From: Sphingomonas sp. 8AM
Lineage (GTDB): Bacteria > Pseudomonadota > Alphaproteobacteria > Sphingomonadales > Sphingomonadaceae
Reading direction: 5' to 3'
NCBI RefSeq assembly: GCF_902506455.1
Contig: NZ_LR733844.1
Location: 435,133 to 499,132 of the forward strand
DNA length: 64,000 bases
Part shown: piece after piece, positions 8,766 to 21,691 of the stretch
How the letters are laid out: each line of letters opens with the position of its first letter
Position numbering within the stretch: position 1 is the stretch's first letter
Program-made: the position numbers and the translations under genes
The notes under the pieces: model-generated
What the model was told of the DNA's origin: nothing
Database searches by the model: none
The model's input: the letters and a program-made list of their open reading frames with translations, nothing else

Positions 8766-8779
<14 letters not shown>
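8288..8779 (+). CDS. HepT-like HEPN-domain protein, putative toxin
   Basis: This 163-residue, largely helical protein carries the HEPN ribonuclease motif RX4HXY as R114-NELA-H119-E-Y121. In known HepT toxins Arg and His cut RNA, and the Tyr is the residue AMPylated by MntA. It begins with GTG overlapping the upstream nucleotidyltransferase and its last 14 bases overlap the start of gltB. The C-terminus is low in GC (GTATCCATTAATAATTTTG), unlike its neighbours. The pair therefore sits inside the glutamate synthase operon with no room for its own terminator. A non-toxic nucleotidyltransferase-substrate role remains possible, since only the motif and gene pairing are visible. Confidence 0.83.
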
Positions 8780-13286
<4,507 letters not shown>

Positions 13287-13298
13287 CGTCTACGTCAC

Positions 13299-13385
13299 AT
13301 CATTGCGACCCCGGCGAAAGCCGGGGGAAGCAATCCAGAGCCGGACCAGGACGCCCTGGATTGCTTCGCTACGCTCGCAATGACG
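13299..13385. repeat. Palindromic intergenic repeat, family A (variant arm)
   Basis: The right arm GGATTGCTTCGCTACGCTCGCAATGACG is standard. The left arm reads CATTGCGACCCCGGCGAAAGCCGGGG, so an extra small hairpin replaces part of it. It lies just after gltB and supplies the stop codon of the convergent membrane protein gene. Confidence 0.8.
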
Positions 13386-13881
13386 TGCGACGCACGCGCC
13401 ACCGCCACACCAGCCACATCGCCGCCGCGGCGAGCGCCAGTACCGGCCACCCGCCATCGGTACGCCACAGATAGCCAGCCCCCGCCACCACCACCGCGAG
13501 CGTCAGCAGCGCGGCGGTCGCCGGCGCGTGGAGCCGCCGCGCCAGCCACGCCGCCAGCGCCAGCGCGGCCAGTGCGTTGAGCGCGAGCCACAGATATGAC
13601 TGCCCCGGCGACAGCGCACCGACGAACGGCAGCTTGACCGTCGCATAGCCGATCATCCGGTTCGGAAAGGTATCCGCAGCAAGGTGCAACCCGGTCCCCG
13701 CCCCGACCCCGCACGCCGCCGGATACCAGCGCCGCCGCGCGAGCAGCGCGCACGCCGGCACGATACTGTGCGTCAGCGCGCTGCGATGCCCGAGCCACAG
13801 CCGCAGGTCGAGATCGGGCAACGTCAGCCCGATCAGAAAGGCGACGAAGGTGACGAGCGCGGCGATCAGGGCAGGCGGCAT
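13369..13881 (-). CDS. YdjM-like membrane-bound metal-dependent hydrolase-family protein
   Basis: The product (about 170 residues from the chosen ATG) is a small polytopic membrane protein. Its core contains GHRSALTHSI, the H-R-x3-TH pattern of the YdjM/LexA-regulated membrane hydrolase family, and GLHLAADTFPNRMIG. Substrate is unknown for the family. An open frame extends upstream to 13947, but those residues (LRCARNDGWW) come from a family A repeat, so the start at 13881 (MPPALIAAL) is preferred, though no strong ribosome site is seen. The last few residues (TSLRA) and the stop codon lie in another family A repeat, so both ends of the gene are bounded by repeats. Confidence 0.65.
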   Translation of the reverse strand: MPPALIAALVTFVAFLIGLTLPDLDLRLWLGHRSALTHSIVPACALLARRRWYPAACGVGAGTGLHLAADTFPNRMIGYATVKLPFVGALSPGQSYLWLALNALAALALAAWLARRLHAPATAALLTLAVVVAGAGYLWRTDGGWPVLALAAAAMWLVWRWRVRRTSLRA

Positions 13882-13922
13882 GTCGGCGCAGGTGGCACGC
13901 CCGCGCGGTGGCGTCCACCACC

Positions 13923-13999
13923 CGTCATTGCGAGCGCAGCGAAGCAATCCAGGGCCGGACCAGGACGCGCTGGATTGCTTCGCTGCGCTCGCAATGACG
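13923..13999. repeat. Palindromic intergenic repeat, family A
   Basis: A full 77-bp copy begins CGTCATTGCGAGCGCAGCG and ends with its inverted partner CGCTGCGCTCGCAATGACG, with AAGCAATCCAG and CTGGATTGCTT as inner arms. It is followed after about 40 bases by a family B element. Confidence 0.88.
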
Positions 14000-14038
14000 G
14001 TGCTTTGCCGGAAGCCAGGCCCTCCCGTCCAGTACTCC

Positions 14039-14126
14039 GTCGCCCCGGACTTGATCCGGGGCCCCGCTTCTCCCTCCCGACCAAGAAGAAGAAGAAGCGG
14101 TATCCCGGATCAGGTTCGCGATGACG
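14039..14126. repeat. Palindromic intergenic repeat, family B
   Basis: The left arm is CGCCCCGGACTTGATCCGGGG and the right is ATCCCGGATCAGGTTCGCGATGACG. The centre is purine/pyrimidine biased (AAGAAGAAGAAGAAGCGG). Its right end overlaps the 3' end of the mmsB coding sequence by about 17 bases, so the last residues of that protein are repeat-derived. Confidence 0.8.
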
Positions 14127-15009
14127 AGGGAGATTTTTCCAGCATCCGGATGATCCCGGAGAAATCCAGCCCGCCCTGCCCGGCATCGACGAACTGCCGG
14201 TACAGGTCACGCGCGCGCGTCCCCATCGGCACCTGCGCCGTCGCGCCGGCCGCCGCCGCCATCGCCAGCTCGAGATCCTTGAGCATCAACGCCCCCGCGA
14301 ACCCGCCCTGATACTCCCGATCGGCAGGCGACTCCGGCCCGACCCCCGGCACCGGACAATATGACGTCATCGACCAGCTCTGCCCGGTCGCCTTGCTCGA
14401 AATGTCGTAGAAGGTCTGCGCATCCAGCCCGAGCTTCTCCGCCAGCGCGAACGCCTCGCACGTCGCCGCCATCGTCGCGCCGAGGATCAGATTGTTGCAC
14501 ATCTTGGCGACCTGCCCCGCGCCGCTGTCGCCGGCATGGATCACCGCCTTGCCCATGTCCTGAAGGAACGGGCGCGCCCGCTCGAACGCCGCCGCCGGGC
14601 CACCGACCATGAAGGTCAGCGTCCCCGCCTGCGCCGCCGCGATCCCGCCGGACACCGGCGCATCGACCGCCGCGATTCCCCGCGTCGCCGCCTCGCCCGC
14701 GATCCGCTGCGCCGAGGCGAGGTCGATCGTCGAACAGTCGATCAGCACCGTGTCCATCGCGACATCGCCGAGGCTCTCGGCATAGACCTGCGCGACATGG
14801 GCGCCAGCGGGGAGCATCGTGACGACCGCTTCCGCCCCGTCAGCAGCCTCGCGTGCGGAGGCCACCGGCAGGCACCCCGCCGCCTTCGCCGCATCGAGCG
14901 CCGCCGCCGACAGATCGAAAGCGCGGACGTCATGCCCCTTCTTCGCGAGGTTGGCGGCCATCCCGCCGCCCATATTGCCCAGCCCGATGAACCCGACGCG
15001 CGCCATCAT
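14110..15009 (-). CDS. mmsB: 3-hydroxyisobutyrate dehydrogenase
   Basis: The 299-residue enzyme has the beta-hydroxyacid dehydrogenase N-terminal Rossmann signature (GFIGLGNMGGGMAANLAKKG), the substrate loop DAPVSGGIAAAQAGTL (around residue 120) and the catalytic Lys in GAGQVAKMCNNLILG (around 170). It oxidises 3-hydroxyisobutyrate to methylmalonate semialdehyde with NAD+ in valine degradation. It is the last gene of a minus-strand set that also holds an enoyl-CoA hydratase seven bases upstream, a 3-hydroxyisobutyryl-CoA hydrolase, an acyl-CoA dehydrogenase and mmsA, which together give the complete lower valine pathway. The last residues run into a family B repeat. Confidence 0.93.
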   Translation of the reverse strand: MMARVGFIGLGNMGGGMAANLAKKGHDVRAFDLSAAALDAAKAAGCLPVASAREAADGAEAVVTMLPAGAHVAQVYAESLGDVAMDTVLIDCSTIDLASAQRIAGEAATRGIAAVDAPVSGGIAAAQAGTLTFMVGGPAAAFERARPFLQDMGKAVIHAGDSGAGQVAKMCNNLILGATMAATCEAFALAEKLGLDAQTFYDISSKATGQSWSMTSYCPVPGVGPESPADREYQGGFAGALMLKDLELAMAAAAGATAQVPMGTRARDLYRQFVDAGQGGLDFSGIIRMLEKSPSSSRT

Positions 15010-15016
15010 GCCTCTC

Positions 15017-15793
15017 CTATTTGCCCGTCCACTGGCCGGGGCGCTTCTCGACGAACGCCGCCATGCCTTCCTTCTGGTCGGCGGTGCCGAACAGCCCGTG
15101 GAACAGCCGCCGCTCGAACTGCACGCCTTGCGCCAGCGTCGTCTCGAACGCGGCGTTGACCATTTCCTTGTTCGCCAGCACCGCCAGCGGCGCCATGTCG
15201 GCGATCGTCTGCGCGGTCTTCACCGCTTCCTCGACCAGCTCGGCGGCGGGGATGATCCGGCTGACCAGCCCGGCGCGTTCCGCCTCGACGGCGTCGATCA
15301 TCCGCCCGGTCAGGCACATTTCCATCGCCTTGGCCTTGCCGACCGCGCGCGCCAGCCGCTGCGATCCGCCCATGCCGGGCGTCACCGCCAGCTTGATTTC
15401 GGGCTGGCCGAACTTCGCGGTATCGGCGGCGAGGATGAAATCGCACATCATCGCCAGCTCGCACCCGCCGCCCAGCGCATAGCCCGCCACCGCCGCGATG
15501 ATCGGCTTGCGCGTCTGCGTCAGCCGTTCGTAGCCGCCGAAGAAATTGCCGCCGTACATCTCGGCAAAGCCCTGCGCCGACATTTCCTTGATATCCGCGC
15601 CGGCCGCGAACGCCTTCTCGCTGCCGGTCAGCACCGCGCAGCCCTGCGACGCATCGGCATCGAAGGCGGCGAGTGCGGCGAGCAGGTCGGCCAGCACCTG
15701 CGAATTGAGCGCGTTGAGCGCCTTGGGGTGGTTGAGCGTGATGAGTGTCACGCCCCCGCGCTGTTCGACCAATAGGGTGTCGTATTCGGCCAT
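15017..15793 (-). CDS. Enoyl-CoA hydratase
   Basis: The 258-residue crotonase-fold protein has the oxyanion-hole motif [11 protein letters not shown] (around residues 62-72), [15 protein letters not shown] (about 97-111) and the second catalytic Glu in [20 protein letters not shown]. Both catalytic glutamates of true hydratases are therefore present. In this context it should hydrate methacrylyl-CoA to 3-hydroxyisobutyryl-CoA, though such enzymes are usually broad and may also serve fatty-acid oxidation. It ends seven bases before mmsB, consistent with a shared transcript. Upstream, a block of family C repeats separates it from the 3-hydroxyisobutyryl-CoA hydrolase gene. Confidence 0.92.
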   Translation of the reverse strand: MAEYDTLLVEQRGGVTLITLNHPKALNALNSQVLADLLAALAAFDADASQGCAVLTGSEKAFAAGADIKEMSAQGFAEMYGGNFFGGYERLTQTRKPIIAAVAGYALGGGCELAMMCDFILAADTAKFGQPEIKLAVTPGMGGSQRLARAVGKAKAMEMCLTGRMIDAVEAERAGLVSRIIPAAELVEEAVKTAQTIADMAPLAVLANKEMVNAAFETTLAQGVQFERRLFHGLFGTADQKEGMAAFVEKRPGQWTGK

Positions 15794-15803
15794 CCGCCAC
15801 TTC

Positions 15804-16030
15804 TCCCGTCGCCCCTGCGCAGGCAGGGGCCTATGTCTGTCCAGTCTTCAACCAACGGTCTGACACACAAGTCCGCCGCGCGTGTGTCCGGGGTTTCACG
15901 AAACGCCACAGACATGGGCCCCTGCCTCCGCAGGGGCGACACGGGTGGCGGGACGGAAACGCTCCTATCACGCCGTCGCTCCTGCGCAGGCAGGAGCCCA
16001 TGTCTGTCCAGTCCTCCAACCCGGCCTGAC
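15804..16030. repeat. Cluster of family C palindromic repeats
   Basis: This gap of about 300 bases has no gene. It holds three related GC-rich hairpins: CGCCCCTGCGCAGGCAGGGG with GCCTATGTCTGTCCAG after it, an inverted copy ACATGGGCCCCTGCCTCCGCAGGGGCGAC, and CGCTCCTGCGCAGGCAGGAG with CCCATGTCTGTCCAG. GTCTGACACAC and CCTGACACACGG flank them. A similar block lies between hslV and hslU near 58.5 kb. Confidence 0.8.
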
Positions 16031-16090
16031 ACACGGCTACCGTGCCTGTGTCCGCGGCCGCGCGACGCGCTACCGTCGCACGCCCACCCA

Positions 16091-17131
16091 TCACCCCGGC
16101 GTCCACGCCTCATCCTCCGGCAGCGGCGCGAAGATGCGGTCGATCATATGATCGCTCACCCCCGCGACGGTCGCCGGCTCCCAGCGTGGCGCATTGTCCT
16201 TGTCGACGATCAGCGCGCGGACGCCCTCGACGAAATCGGGTCGCTGCACGACGCGGCACGCGACCGCATATTCCTGCCGCATCTCGTCGGCGAACGTCGC
16301 CATCCCGGCGGCGTCCTTGAGCAATTTGAGCGACACCTTCATCGCCTGCGGCGACCTGGTGGCGAGCGTCGCCAGCGTCGCCTGCGCGAACGCGCTGCCG
16401 TCCGCGTGCAAGGTGGCCAGCACCTCCTCCAGATCGTCGGACGCGAACAGCCGGTCGATGACGTCACGCTGCGGGAGCAGCTTGGCCGCGGGTGAAGCCT
16501 CGGCCAAGCCGGACAGCGCCGCCTCGATCGCCTCGGGCTCGGCGGCGATCCGCGCCTTCGCTTCTTCCACCCGCGCGGCGGGCAGGTAATGCGTCGCCAG
16601 CCCGAGCGCGAGCGCCTCCGCGCCGTCGAGCCGTGCGCCGGTCAGCGCCAGATACTGCCCGATCCGCCCCGGCAGCCGCGACAGATACCAGCCGCCGCCG
16701 ACGTCGGGGAACAGGCCGATCCCGGTCTCGGGCATCGCCAGCCGCGTGTTCTCGGTCGCGACGCGGTACTTGCACGGCTGCGACACGCCGACCCCGCCGC
16801 CCAACGTCACCCCGTCCATGAAGGCGACCGTGTCCTTCACATAGGTGAACAGCCGGTGGTTCATGCGATATTCGGTGTGGAAGAACGCGCGCGCCTCGGC
16901 GCCATCGCTCGCGCCGCTACCCGCGAGCATCCGGATGTCGCCGCCCGCGCAGAAGCCGCGTCCCTCGGCATGATCGATGACGACGCAGCGCACCGCCTCG
17001 TTCCCGCGCCATGCCTCCAGCGCATCGAGGATGCCCTGACACATCGCGGTGTTGAGCGCGTGCAGCGCCGTGGGCCGGTTGAGCCGGATGCGCCCGACGG
17101 CGCCCTCCGCCGCAACGATCAGATCGCTCAT
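16091..17131 (-). CDS. 3-hydroxyisobutyryl-CoA hydrolase (enoyl-CoA hydratase/isomerase family)
   Basis: The 346-residue length and motifs fit the HIBCH branch of the crotonase superfamily: RGFCAGGDIRMLAGSG (around residue 60), MDGVTLGGGVGVS (around 105) and MPETGIGLFPDVGGGWYLSRLPG (about 130-150), where the Glu and Asp of PETGIGLFPDVG are the catalytic pair. It releases CoA from 3-hydroxyisobutyryl-CoA, the product of the hydratase encoded downstream, giving the substrate of MmsB. This step matters because methacrylyl-CoA is toxic. Repeats lie on both sides (family C below, family A above), so cotranscription with neighbours is likely but interrupted by hairpins. Confidence 0.9.
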   Translation of the reverse strand: MSDLIVAAEGAVGRIRLNRPTALHALNTAMCQGILDALEAWRGNEAVRCVVIDHAEGRGFCAGGDIRMLAGSGASDGAEARAFFHTEYRMNHRLFTYVKDTVAFMDGVTLGGGVGVSQPCKYRVATENTRLAMPETGIGLFPDVGGGWYLSRLPGRIGQYLALTGARLDGAEALALGLATHYLPAARVEEAKARIAAEPEAIEAALSGLAEASPAAKLLPQRDVIDRLFASDDLEEVLATLHADGSAFAQATLATLATRSPQAMKVSLKLLKDAAGMATFADEMRQEYAVACRVVQRPDFVEGVRALIVDKDNAPRWEPATVAGVSDHMIDRIFAPLPEDEAWTPG

Positions 17132-17148
17132 GCCACACCCTTCCCCAT

Positions 17149-17226
17149 CGTCATTGCGAGCCTTAGCGAAGCAATCCAGGGCGTCCTGATCCGGTCCTTG
17201 ATTGCTTCGCTACGCTCGCAACGACG
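17149..17226. repeat. Palindromic intergenic repeat, family A
   Basis: The copy runs from CGTCATTGCGAGCC to CGCTCGCAACGACG with inner arms GAAGCAATCCAGG and TTGATTGCTTCGC. Both arms carry a few substitutions. It sits between two genes of the same operon direction, the acyl-CoA dehydrogenase and the hydrolase. Confidence 0.85.
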
Positions 17227-17240
17227 GAAACGCGTGACGC

Positions 17241-18386
17241 TCACTGCCGCACCAGCTCGCGGCCCACGATCATCCGCATCACCTGGTTGGTGCCCTCGAG
17301 GATCGAATGGACGCGCAGGTCGCGCCAGAAACGCTCGATCGGATAATCCATCAGATAACCGTAACCGCCGTGCAGTTGCAGCGCACGATCGACGACGCTC
17401 GACCCGGTATCGGTCGCCAGCCGCTTCGCCATTGCGGCGAAGCGCGTCTTGTCGGGGGCACCCGCGGTCACCTTGGCGGCGGCGACATAGAGCAGGCAGC
17501 GCGCCGCCTGCAACTCGGTCTCCATGTCCGCCAGCATGAACTGCGTGTTCTGGAAGTCGCTCACCGCCGTCCCGAACTGTTTCCGGTCCTTCGTATAGGC
17601 GATCGCCTCGTCAAGGCAGCGTTGCGCCCCGCCCAGCGAGCACGCCCCGATGTTGAGCCGCCCACCGTCCAGCCCCGCCATCGCGAAGCGGAACCCCTCG
17701 CCTTCCTGTCCGACGCGGTTGGCGACCGGCACGCGGACGTTATCGAACGTCACCGCGCGGGTCGGCTGCGCATGCCAGCCGAGCTTGCGCTCGTTCGCGC
17801 CGAACGAAACGCCGGGCATGTCTTTCTCGATGACGAGGCAGGAGATGCCTTTCGGACCTTCGGCACCGGTGCGCACCATCGTGACGTAAAGCTCGTTTTC
17901 TCCGGCACCGGAGATGAACTGTTTCGTGCCGTTGACGATATATTGGTCGCCGTCGCGGTACGCGCTGGTCCTTAACGCCGCCGCATCTGATCCCGAGCCC
18001 GGCTCGGTCAGGCAATAGCTGGCGATCCGGTCCATCGTGACGAGATCGGGCAGATAGCGCGCCTTCAGCTCCGCCGAACCGTAGCGGTCGATCATCCAGC
18101 TCGCCATATTATGGATTGAAATGAACGCGCTGGTCGCCGGACAGCCATAGGCCATCGCCTCCATGATGAGCGCGGCCTCAAGGCGCCCGAGGTTGATCCC
18201 GCCGCTTTCCTCGCTGACGTAGATCGCGGCGAAACCCAGCTCCGCCGCCGCCTTGATCGTGTCGCGCGGAAAGATGTGCCTTTCGTCCCATTCCGCCGCG
18301 AACGGCGTGATGCGATCGGCGGTAAAGCGTTGCGCGAGCGCCTGAATTTCGCGCTGCTCGTCGGTCAGGTCGAACTGGTCGGTCAT
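17241..18386 (-). CDS. Acyl-CoA dehydrogenase, probably isobutyryl-CoA dehydrogenase
   Basis: The 381-residue flavoprotein has the acyl-CoA dehydrogenase layout: N-terminal helical domain from MTDQFDLTDEQREIQALA, a middle FAD-binding strand region (YCLTEPGSGSDAAALRTSA, about 125-145), and a C-terminal domain ending with the base-containing motif HSILEGTNQVMRMIVGREL. It should oxidise isobutyryl-CoA to methacrylyl-CoA here, judged by its neighbours. Two in-frame ATGs exist at 18392 and 18386; the second is spaced better from GAGGA. The upstream lipoprotein gene ends only ten bases before, so the gene belongs to the same transcript. Confidence 0.9.
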   Translation of the reverse strand: MTDQFDLTDEQREIQALAQRFTADRITPFAAEWDERHIFPRDTIKAAAELGFAAIYVSEESGGINLGRLEAALIMEAMAYGCPATSAFISIHNMASWMIDRYGSAELKARYLPDLVTMDRIASYCLTEPGSGSDAAALRTSAYRDGDQYIVNGTKQFISGAGENELYVTMVRTGAEGPKGISCLVIEKDMPGVSFGANERKLGWHAQPTRAVTFDNVRVPVANRVGQEGEGFRFAMAGLDGGRLNIGACSLGGAQRCLDEAIAYTKDRKQFGTAVSDFQNTQFMLADMETELQAARCLLYVAAAKVTAGAPDKTRFAAMAKRLATDTGSSVVDRALQLHGGYGYLMDYPIERFWRDLRVHSILEGTNQVMRMIVGRELVRQ

Positions 18387-18396
18387 CGTCATATCC

Positions 18397-18954
18397 TCAG
18401 CAGCGGCGATAGCGCTGCGTGGCGGTCGGGCTGATACGCACCAGCATGGTGCCGCCGGCGTCGAGCCGGTAGACCTCACGCGCATGGAAGCTCTGCCCCT
18501 CGCCGGAAAAGCGCAGGTCTACCGCGACTTCCTGCGGGCTGCGGCGGTCCATGCGCTGCACGCGGGCGCGTGAATCGTAGAAGCGGATCGTGTCGGCATC
18601 GATGTTGATGCGGCCGGTCGCGGCGGTATTGGCCAGCTCGCAATCATTGTCGCCCGCGCCCCAATAGCCAAGGAATTCCGTAGGAAAGGCACGGTCGCGC
18701 GCGGCATTGGGCGTGCTCTTCGCGATCGGCACACCCGTGCGCGCGGTCGAGGCGGCGCCGTTCTGCGCCGCCGCCTGCTCGATCGCCGCCTGCGCCGCGG
18801 CTTCCTTCTCGGGCACCTCGACGCGGTTGTAGTCGGCGTCGTGGCTGGAGCAGGCGGCGAGCAACGTCATGAAAACGATCCCGTTCGCCGCGACCAGCCG
18901 TCGCGCGAAGCCGCCGTGGTGCGTCTCGATAAGAACGGAAGAAAGCATCGACAT
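18397..18954 (-). CDS. Putative lipoprotein of unknown function within the valine operon
   Basis: The predicted 185-residue protein has Arg-Arg followed by a hydrophobic stretch and a lipobox (TLLAACSS, Cys35), so it is probably a membrane-anchored lipoprotein. An Ala/Gln/Glu-rich helical linker (EKEAAAQAAIEQAAAQ) follows, then a compact domain with EFLGYWGAGDNDCEL and IRFYDSRARV, which looks like small domains that read 'xGxWG...C' in sphingomonad hypothetical proteins. I do not recognise a function. GAGGGA precedes the ATG at 18954; a GTG at 18966 overlapping the mmsA stop is an alternative. Lying between mmsA and the dehydrogenase, it is likely cotranscribed with valine catabolism. Confidence 0.72.
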   Translation of the reverse strand: MSMLSSVLIETHHGGFARRLVAANGIVFMTLLAACSSHDADYNRVEVPEKEAAAQAAIEQAAAQNGAASTARTGVPIAKSTPNAARDRAFPTEFLGYWGAGDNDCELANTAATGRINIDADTIRFYDSRARVQRMDRRSPQEVAVDLRFSGEGQSFHAREVYRLDAGGTMLVRISPTATQRYRRC

Positions 18955-18962
18955 CGCGTCCC

Positions 18963-20495
18963 TCACCCCATGGTCGGGATCACGAACGCATCCTGCAGGC
19001 GGCTGGGTCCGCCATCCTCGCTGCCGCGCGACAGCGCCGATCCATCCGGCCAGCGCTGCGTCACCGTCTTGATCCGGGTCCAGAATTTGACGCCCTCGAT
19101 GCCGTGCTGGTTGGTGTCACCGAACCCGCTGCGCTTCCATCCGCCGAAGGTATGATAGGCGACTGGCACCGGGATCGGCACGTTGATTCCGACCATGCCG
19201 ACATTGACCCGCGCCGCAAACTCGCGCGCGGCGTGGCCGTTGCGCGTGAAGATCGCGACGCCGTTGCCGTATTGATGCTCGCTCGGCAGCCGCACCGCGG
19301 TTTCGAAATCGGGCGCGCGGACGATCTGGAGGACGGGGCCGAAAATTTCCTCCTTGTACGCCTGCATGTCGGGGGTGACATGGTCGAACAGGCTGGGGCC
19401 GATGAAGAAGCCCTGTTCGTGCCCCTGCAACGTGAAGTCGCGCCCATCGACGACCAGCTCGGCGCCCTCGGCAACGCCGGTCTGAATCCAGTTGGCGACA
19501 CGCGCGCGATGCGCGGCATTCACCACCGGACCGTAATGCGCCTCGGCATCGGTCGACACACCGACGCGCAAGCCCGCGATCGCAGGGAGCAATTTCTCGC
19601 GCAACGCCTCCGCGGTTTTGTCGCCGACCGGCACGACGACCGGCAACGCCATGCACCGCTCGCCAGCCGACCCGAATGCTGCGCCGGACAGATCGGCGAC
19701 GACCTGGTCAAGATCGGCGTCGGGCATGACGATGCCGTGGTTCTTGGCGCCGCCCATCGCCTGCACGCGCTTCCCCGCGGCAACGCCTCGGCGGTACACG
19801 TAATGCGCGATGTCGCTCGACCCGACGAAGCTGACCGCGCCGATCGCGGGATGGTCGAGGATCGCGTCGACCATCTCCTTGTCGCCGTGGACGACCTGCA
19901 ACACGCCCTCGGGCAGCCCGGCCTCGCGCATCAGCTCGGCGAGCCGCACCGGGACGCTCGGATCGCGCTCGCTGGGTTTCAGGATGAAGGCATTGCCGCA
20001 CGCGATCGCGACACCGAACATCCACATCGGGATCATCGCCGGGAAGTTGAACGGGGTAATTCCCGCGCCGATCCCGATCGGTTGGCGCATCGAATAAACG
20101 TCGATCCCTGGCCCCGCGCCCTGCGTATATTCGCCCTTGAGCACATGCGGGATGCCGCAGGCGAATTCGATCACCTCCAGCCCGCGCTGGATGTCGCCCT
20201 TTGCATCGGCGATCACCTTCCCGTGCTCGGATGACAGCAGATGCGCCAGCGCATCCATGTTCGTCTCGACCAGTTCCTTGAAGCGGAACATGACGCGCGC
20301 ACGGCGCTGCGGATTGGTCGCCGCCCATCCCGGCTGCGCCGCCTGCGCGGCCGCGACCGCGCGATCGAGATCGGCGGCGGTACCGAGCACGACCTGCGCC
20401 TGCACCTGCCCGGTGTTGGGGTCGAAAATGTCGGCGGTGCGCGCCGGGGCCGCACCGCCGCCGCTGCCGGCGATATGATGGTCGAGCTGGCGCAT
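18963..20495 (-). CDS. mmsA: Methylmalonate-semialdehyde dehydrogenase (CoA-acylating)
   Basis: The 510-residue protein is a CoA-dependent aldehyde dehydrogenase: ITPFNFPAMIPMWMF (147-161) is the MmsA signature, the cofactor loop reads VSFVGSSDIAHYVY, and the catalytic nucleophile is Cys281 in GSAGERCMALP. It converts methylmalonate semialdehyde to propionyl-CoA, the last step of valine degradation, and also acts in inositol breakdown. The start at 20495 has AGGAGAG just upstream; an open frame continues to 20564 but lacks homology-like sequence. It is the first gene of the minus-strand operon and diverges from a LysR gene 81 bases away. Confidence 0.94.
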   Translation of the reverse strand: MRQLDHHIAGSGGGAAPARTADIFDPNTGQVQAQVVLGTAADLDRAVAAAQAAQPGWAATNPQRRARVMFRFKELVETNMDALAHLLSSEHGKVIADAKGDIQRGLEVIEFACGIPHVLKGEYTQGAGPGIDVYSMRQPIGIGAGITPFNFPAMIPMWMFGVAIACGNAFILKPSERDPSVPVRLAELMREAGLPEGVLQVVHGDKEMVDAILDHPAIGAVSFVGSSDIAHYVYRRGVAAGKRVQAMGGAKNHGIVMPDADLDQVVADLSGAAFGSAGERCMALPVVVPVGDKTAEALREKLLPAIAGLRVGVSTDAEAHYGPVVNAAHRARVANWIQTGVAEGAELVVDGRDFTLQGHEQGFFIGPSLFDHVTPDMQAYKEEIFGPVLQIVRAPDFETAVRLPSEHQYGNGVAIFTRNGHAAREFAARVNVGMVGINVPIPVPVAYHTFGGWKRSGFGDTNQHGIEGVKFWTRIKTVTQRWPDGSALSRGSEDGGPSRLQDAFVIPTMG

Positions 20496-20576
20496 CGCAT
20501 CTCTCTCCTGTGTCAATGCCGGTTTGCGCCCACGAGGATTTGCCGGCAAGCGACAATTCTGCAACGCTCACCTGCA

Positions 20577-21476
20577 ATGACGCAGCCCTTGCCCTGGAAC
20601 GACTTGCAGGATTTCCTCGCGGTCGCGCGCGCCGGGCAGATTGCGCGGGCAGCGGTGCTGGTCGGCGTCGATGCCACCACGATCGGCCGGCGGCTGCGAC
20701 GGCTGGAAGCGCGGCTCGGCCGCACGCTGTTCGAGCAGACGCGCGAGGGACAGGTGCTGACCGAGGCCGGCGAGGCGCTGCTCGCGCAAGTCGAGGAGAT
20801 GCAGAACGCCGCCGAGCGAATCGTCGAGACGCGCGGTCCCGCCGAGACGCTGTCGGGGCTATTGCGCGTCAGCGTCTCGGAAGGCTTCGGCACCTGGCTG
20901 GTGGCCGAACATCTTCATGAATTCGCGACCCTGCACCCGGCCCTGACGATCGACCTCGTCGCGAGTTCGGGATTTCTCAGCCCGTCGCGGCGCGAAGCGG
21001 ATGTCGCCGTGCTGCTCGCGCGCCCGCGGCATGGGCCGGTCGTCGCGGGCAAGCTGTCGGACTATGCGCTGCATCTCTACGCTGCGCCGGCCCTGATCGA
21101 CCGGCACGGGGCGGTCACGCGGGAATCGCTCGGCGCACGCCATCCGGTGGTCGGTTATATCCCCGACCTGCTCTATGCGCCGGAGCTGCGTTTCGTCGAC
21201 GATCTCGGCGCGCTCCCGGCGCCGACCGTCCGCAGCTCCAGCATCAATGCGCAGGCGCGGCTGATCGCGACCGGCGCTGGGGTCGGGGTGCTGCCGCATT
21301 TCATCGGCGGCGCGCTGCCCGGACTGGTGCGGGTGTTGCCCGCGGTGACGATCCATCGCACCTTCTGGTTGGTAACGCATCGCGATACGCGACAATTACG
21401 CCGGGTTCGGGCGTTTTCGACATGGCTCGGCGGGCTCGTCGCAAAGCACCACGCGCGACTCGACCCACCTCGTTAA
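20577..21476 (+). CDS. LysR-family transcriptional regulator
   Basis: The 299-residue protein has an N-terminal LysR helix-turn-helix (WNDLQDFLAVARAGQIARAA, then VDATTIGRRLRRLEARLG) in residues 7-50 and an effector-binding domain similar to periplasmic binding proteins (GLLRVSVSEGFGTWLVAEHL, about 94-113). It belongs to the short-linker group that includes regulators with the V-G-V-D-x-T-T-x-x-RR pattern. Its divergence from mmsA, with 81 bases between starts, is the classical LysR arrangement and suggests it controls the valine genes, with an intermediate of that pathway as a possible inducer. This target is inferred from position only. Confidence 0.85.
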   Translation: MTQPLPWNDLQDFLAVARAGQIARAAVLVGVDATTIGRRLRRLEARLGRTLFEQTREGQVLTEAGEALLAQVEEMQNAAERIVETRGPAETLSGLLRVSVSEGFGTWLVAEHLHEFATLHPALTIDLVASSGFLSPSRREADVAVLLARPRHGPVVAGKLSDYALHLYAAPALIDRHGAVTRESLGARHPVVGYIPDLLYAPELRFVDDLGALPAPTVRSSSINAQARLIATGAGVGVLPHFIGGALPGLVRVLPAVTIHRTFWLVTHRDTRQLRRVRAFSTWLGGLVAKHHARLDPPR

Positions 21477-21516
21477 CTCTTTGCCCGCGGCGTTAACCTT
21501 TCGCTCAATTGTTAAC
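21472..21516 (+). promoter_or_regulatory. Three evenly spaced GTTAAC boxes
   Basis: GTTAAC occurs at 21472-21477, 21492-21497 and 21511-21516, spaced 20 and 19 bases, that is about two helical turns each. The first overlaps the LysR stop codon. Such a phased array upstream of the PEP-CTERM gene could be a regulator-binding site, but no factor is assigned and the hexamer is short. Confidence 0.35.
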
Positions 21517-21691
21517 GCAGCGCGCTCAGAGCTTGGTAGCTTGCGGTTCGTCGGTGGCGGATCGGCCACACAGCCCCGGCATTGTACCAGATGTGGTAGC
21601 TCCACCTCAGATTCTACTGGACTTGCGGAGACGGTGCAGCGCACAAGCGTTGCACCGCCTTCGGACTATTTCACGGGATTCGGTCGACGGG

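Noticed and set aside
13882..13947. Upstream extension of the YdjM-like gene
   Set aside because: The extra residues (MLRCARNDG) are the typical translation of a family A repeat.
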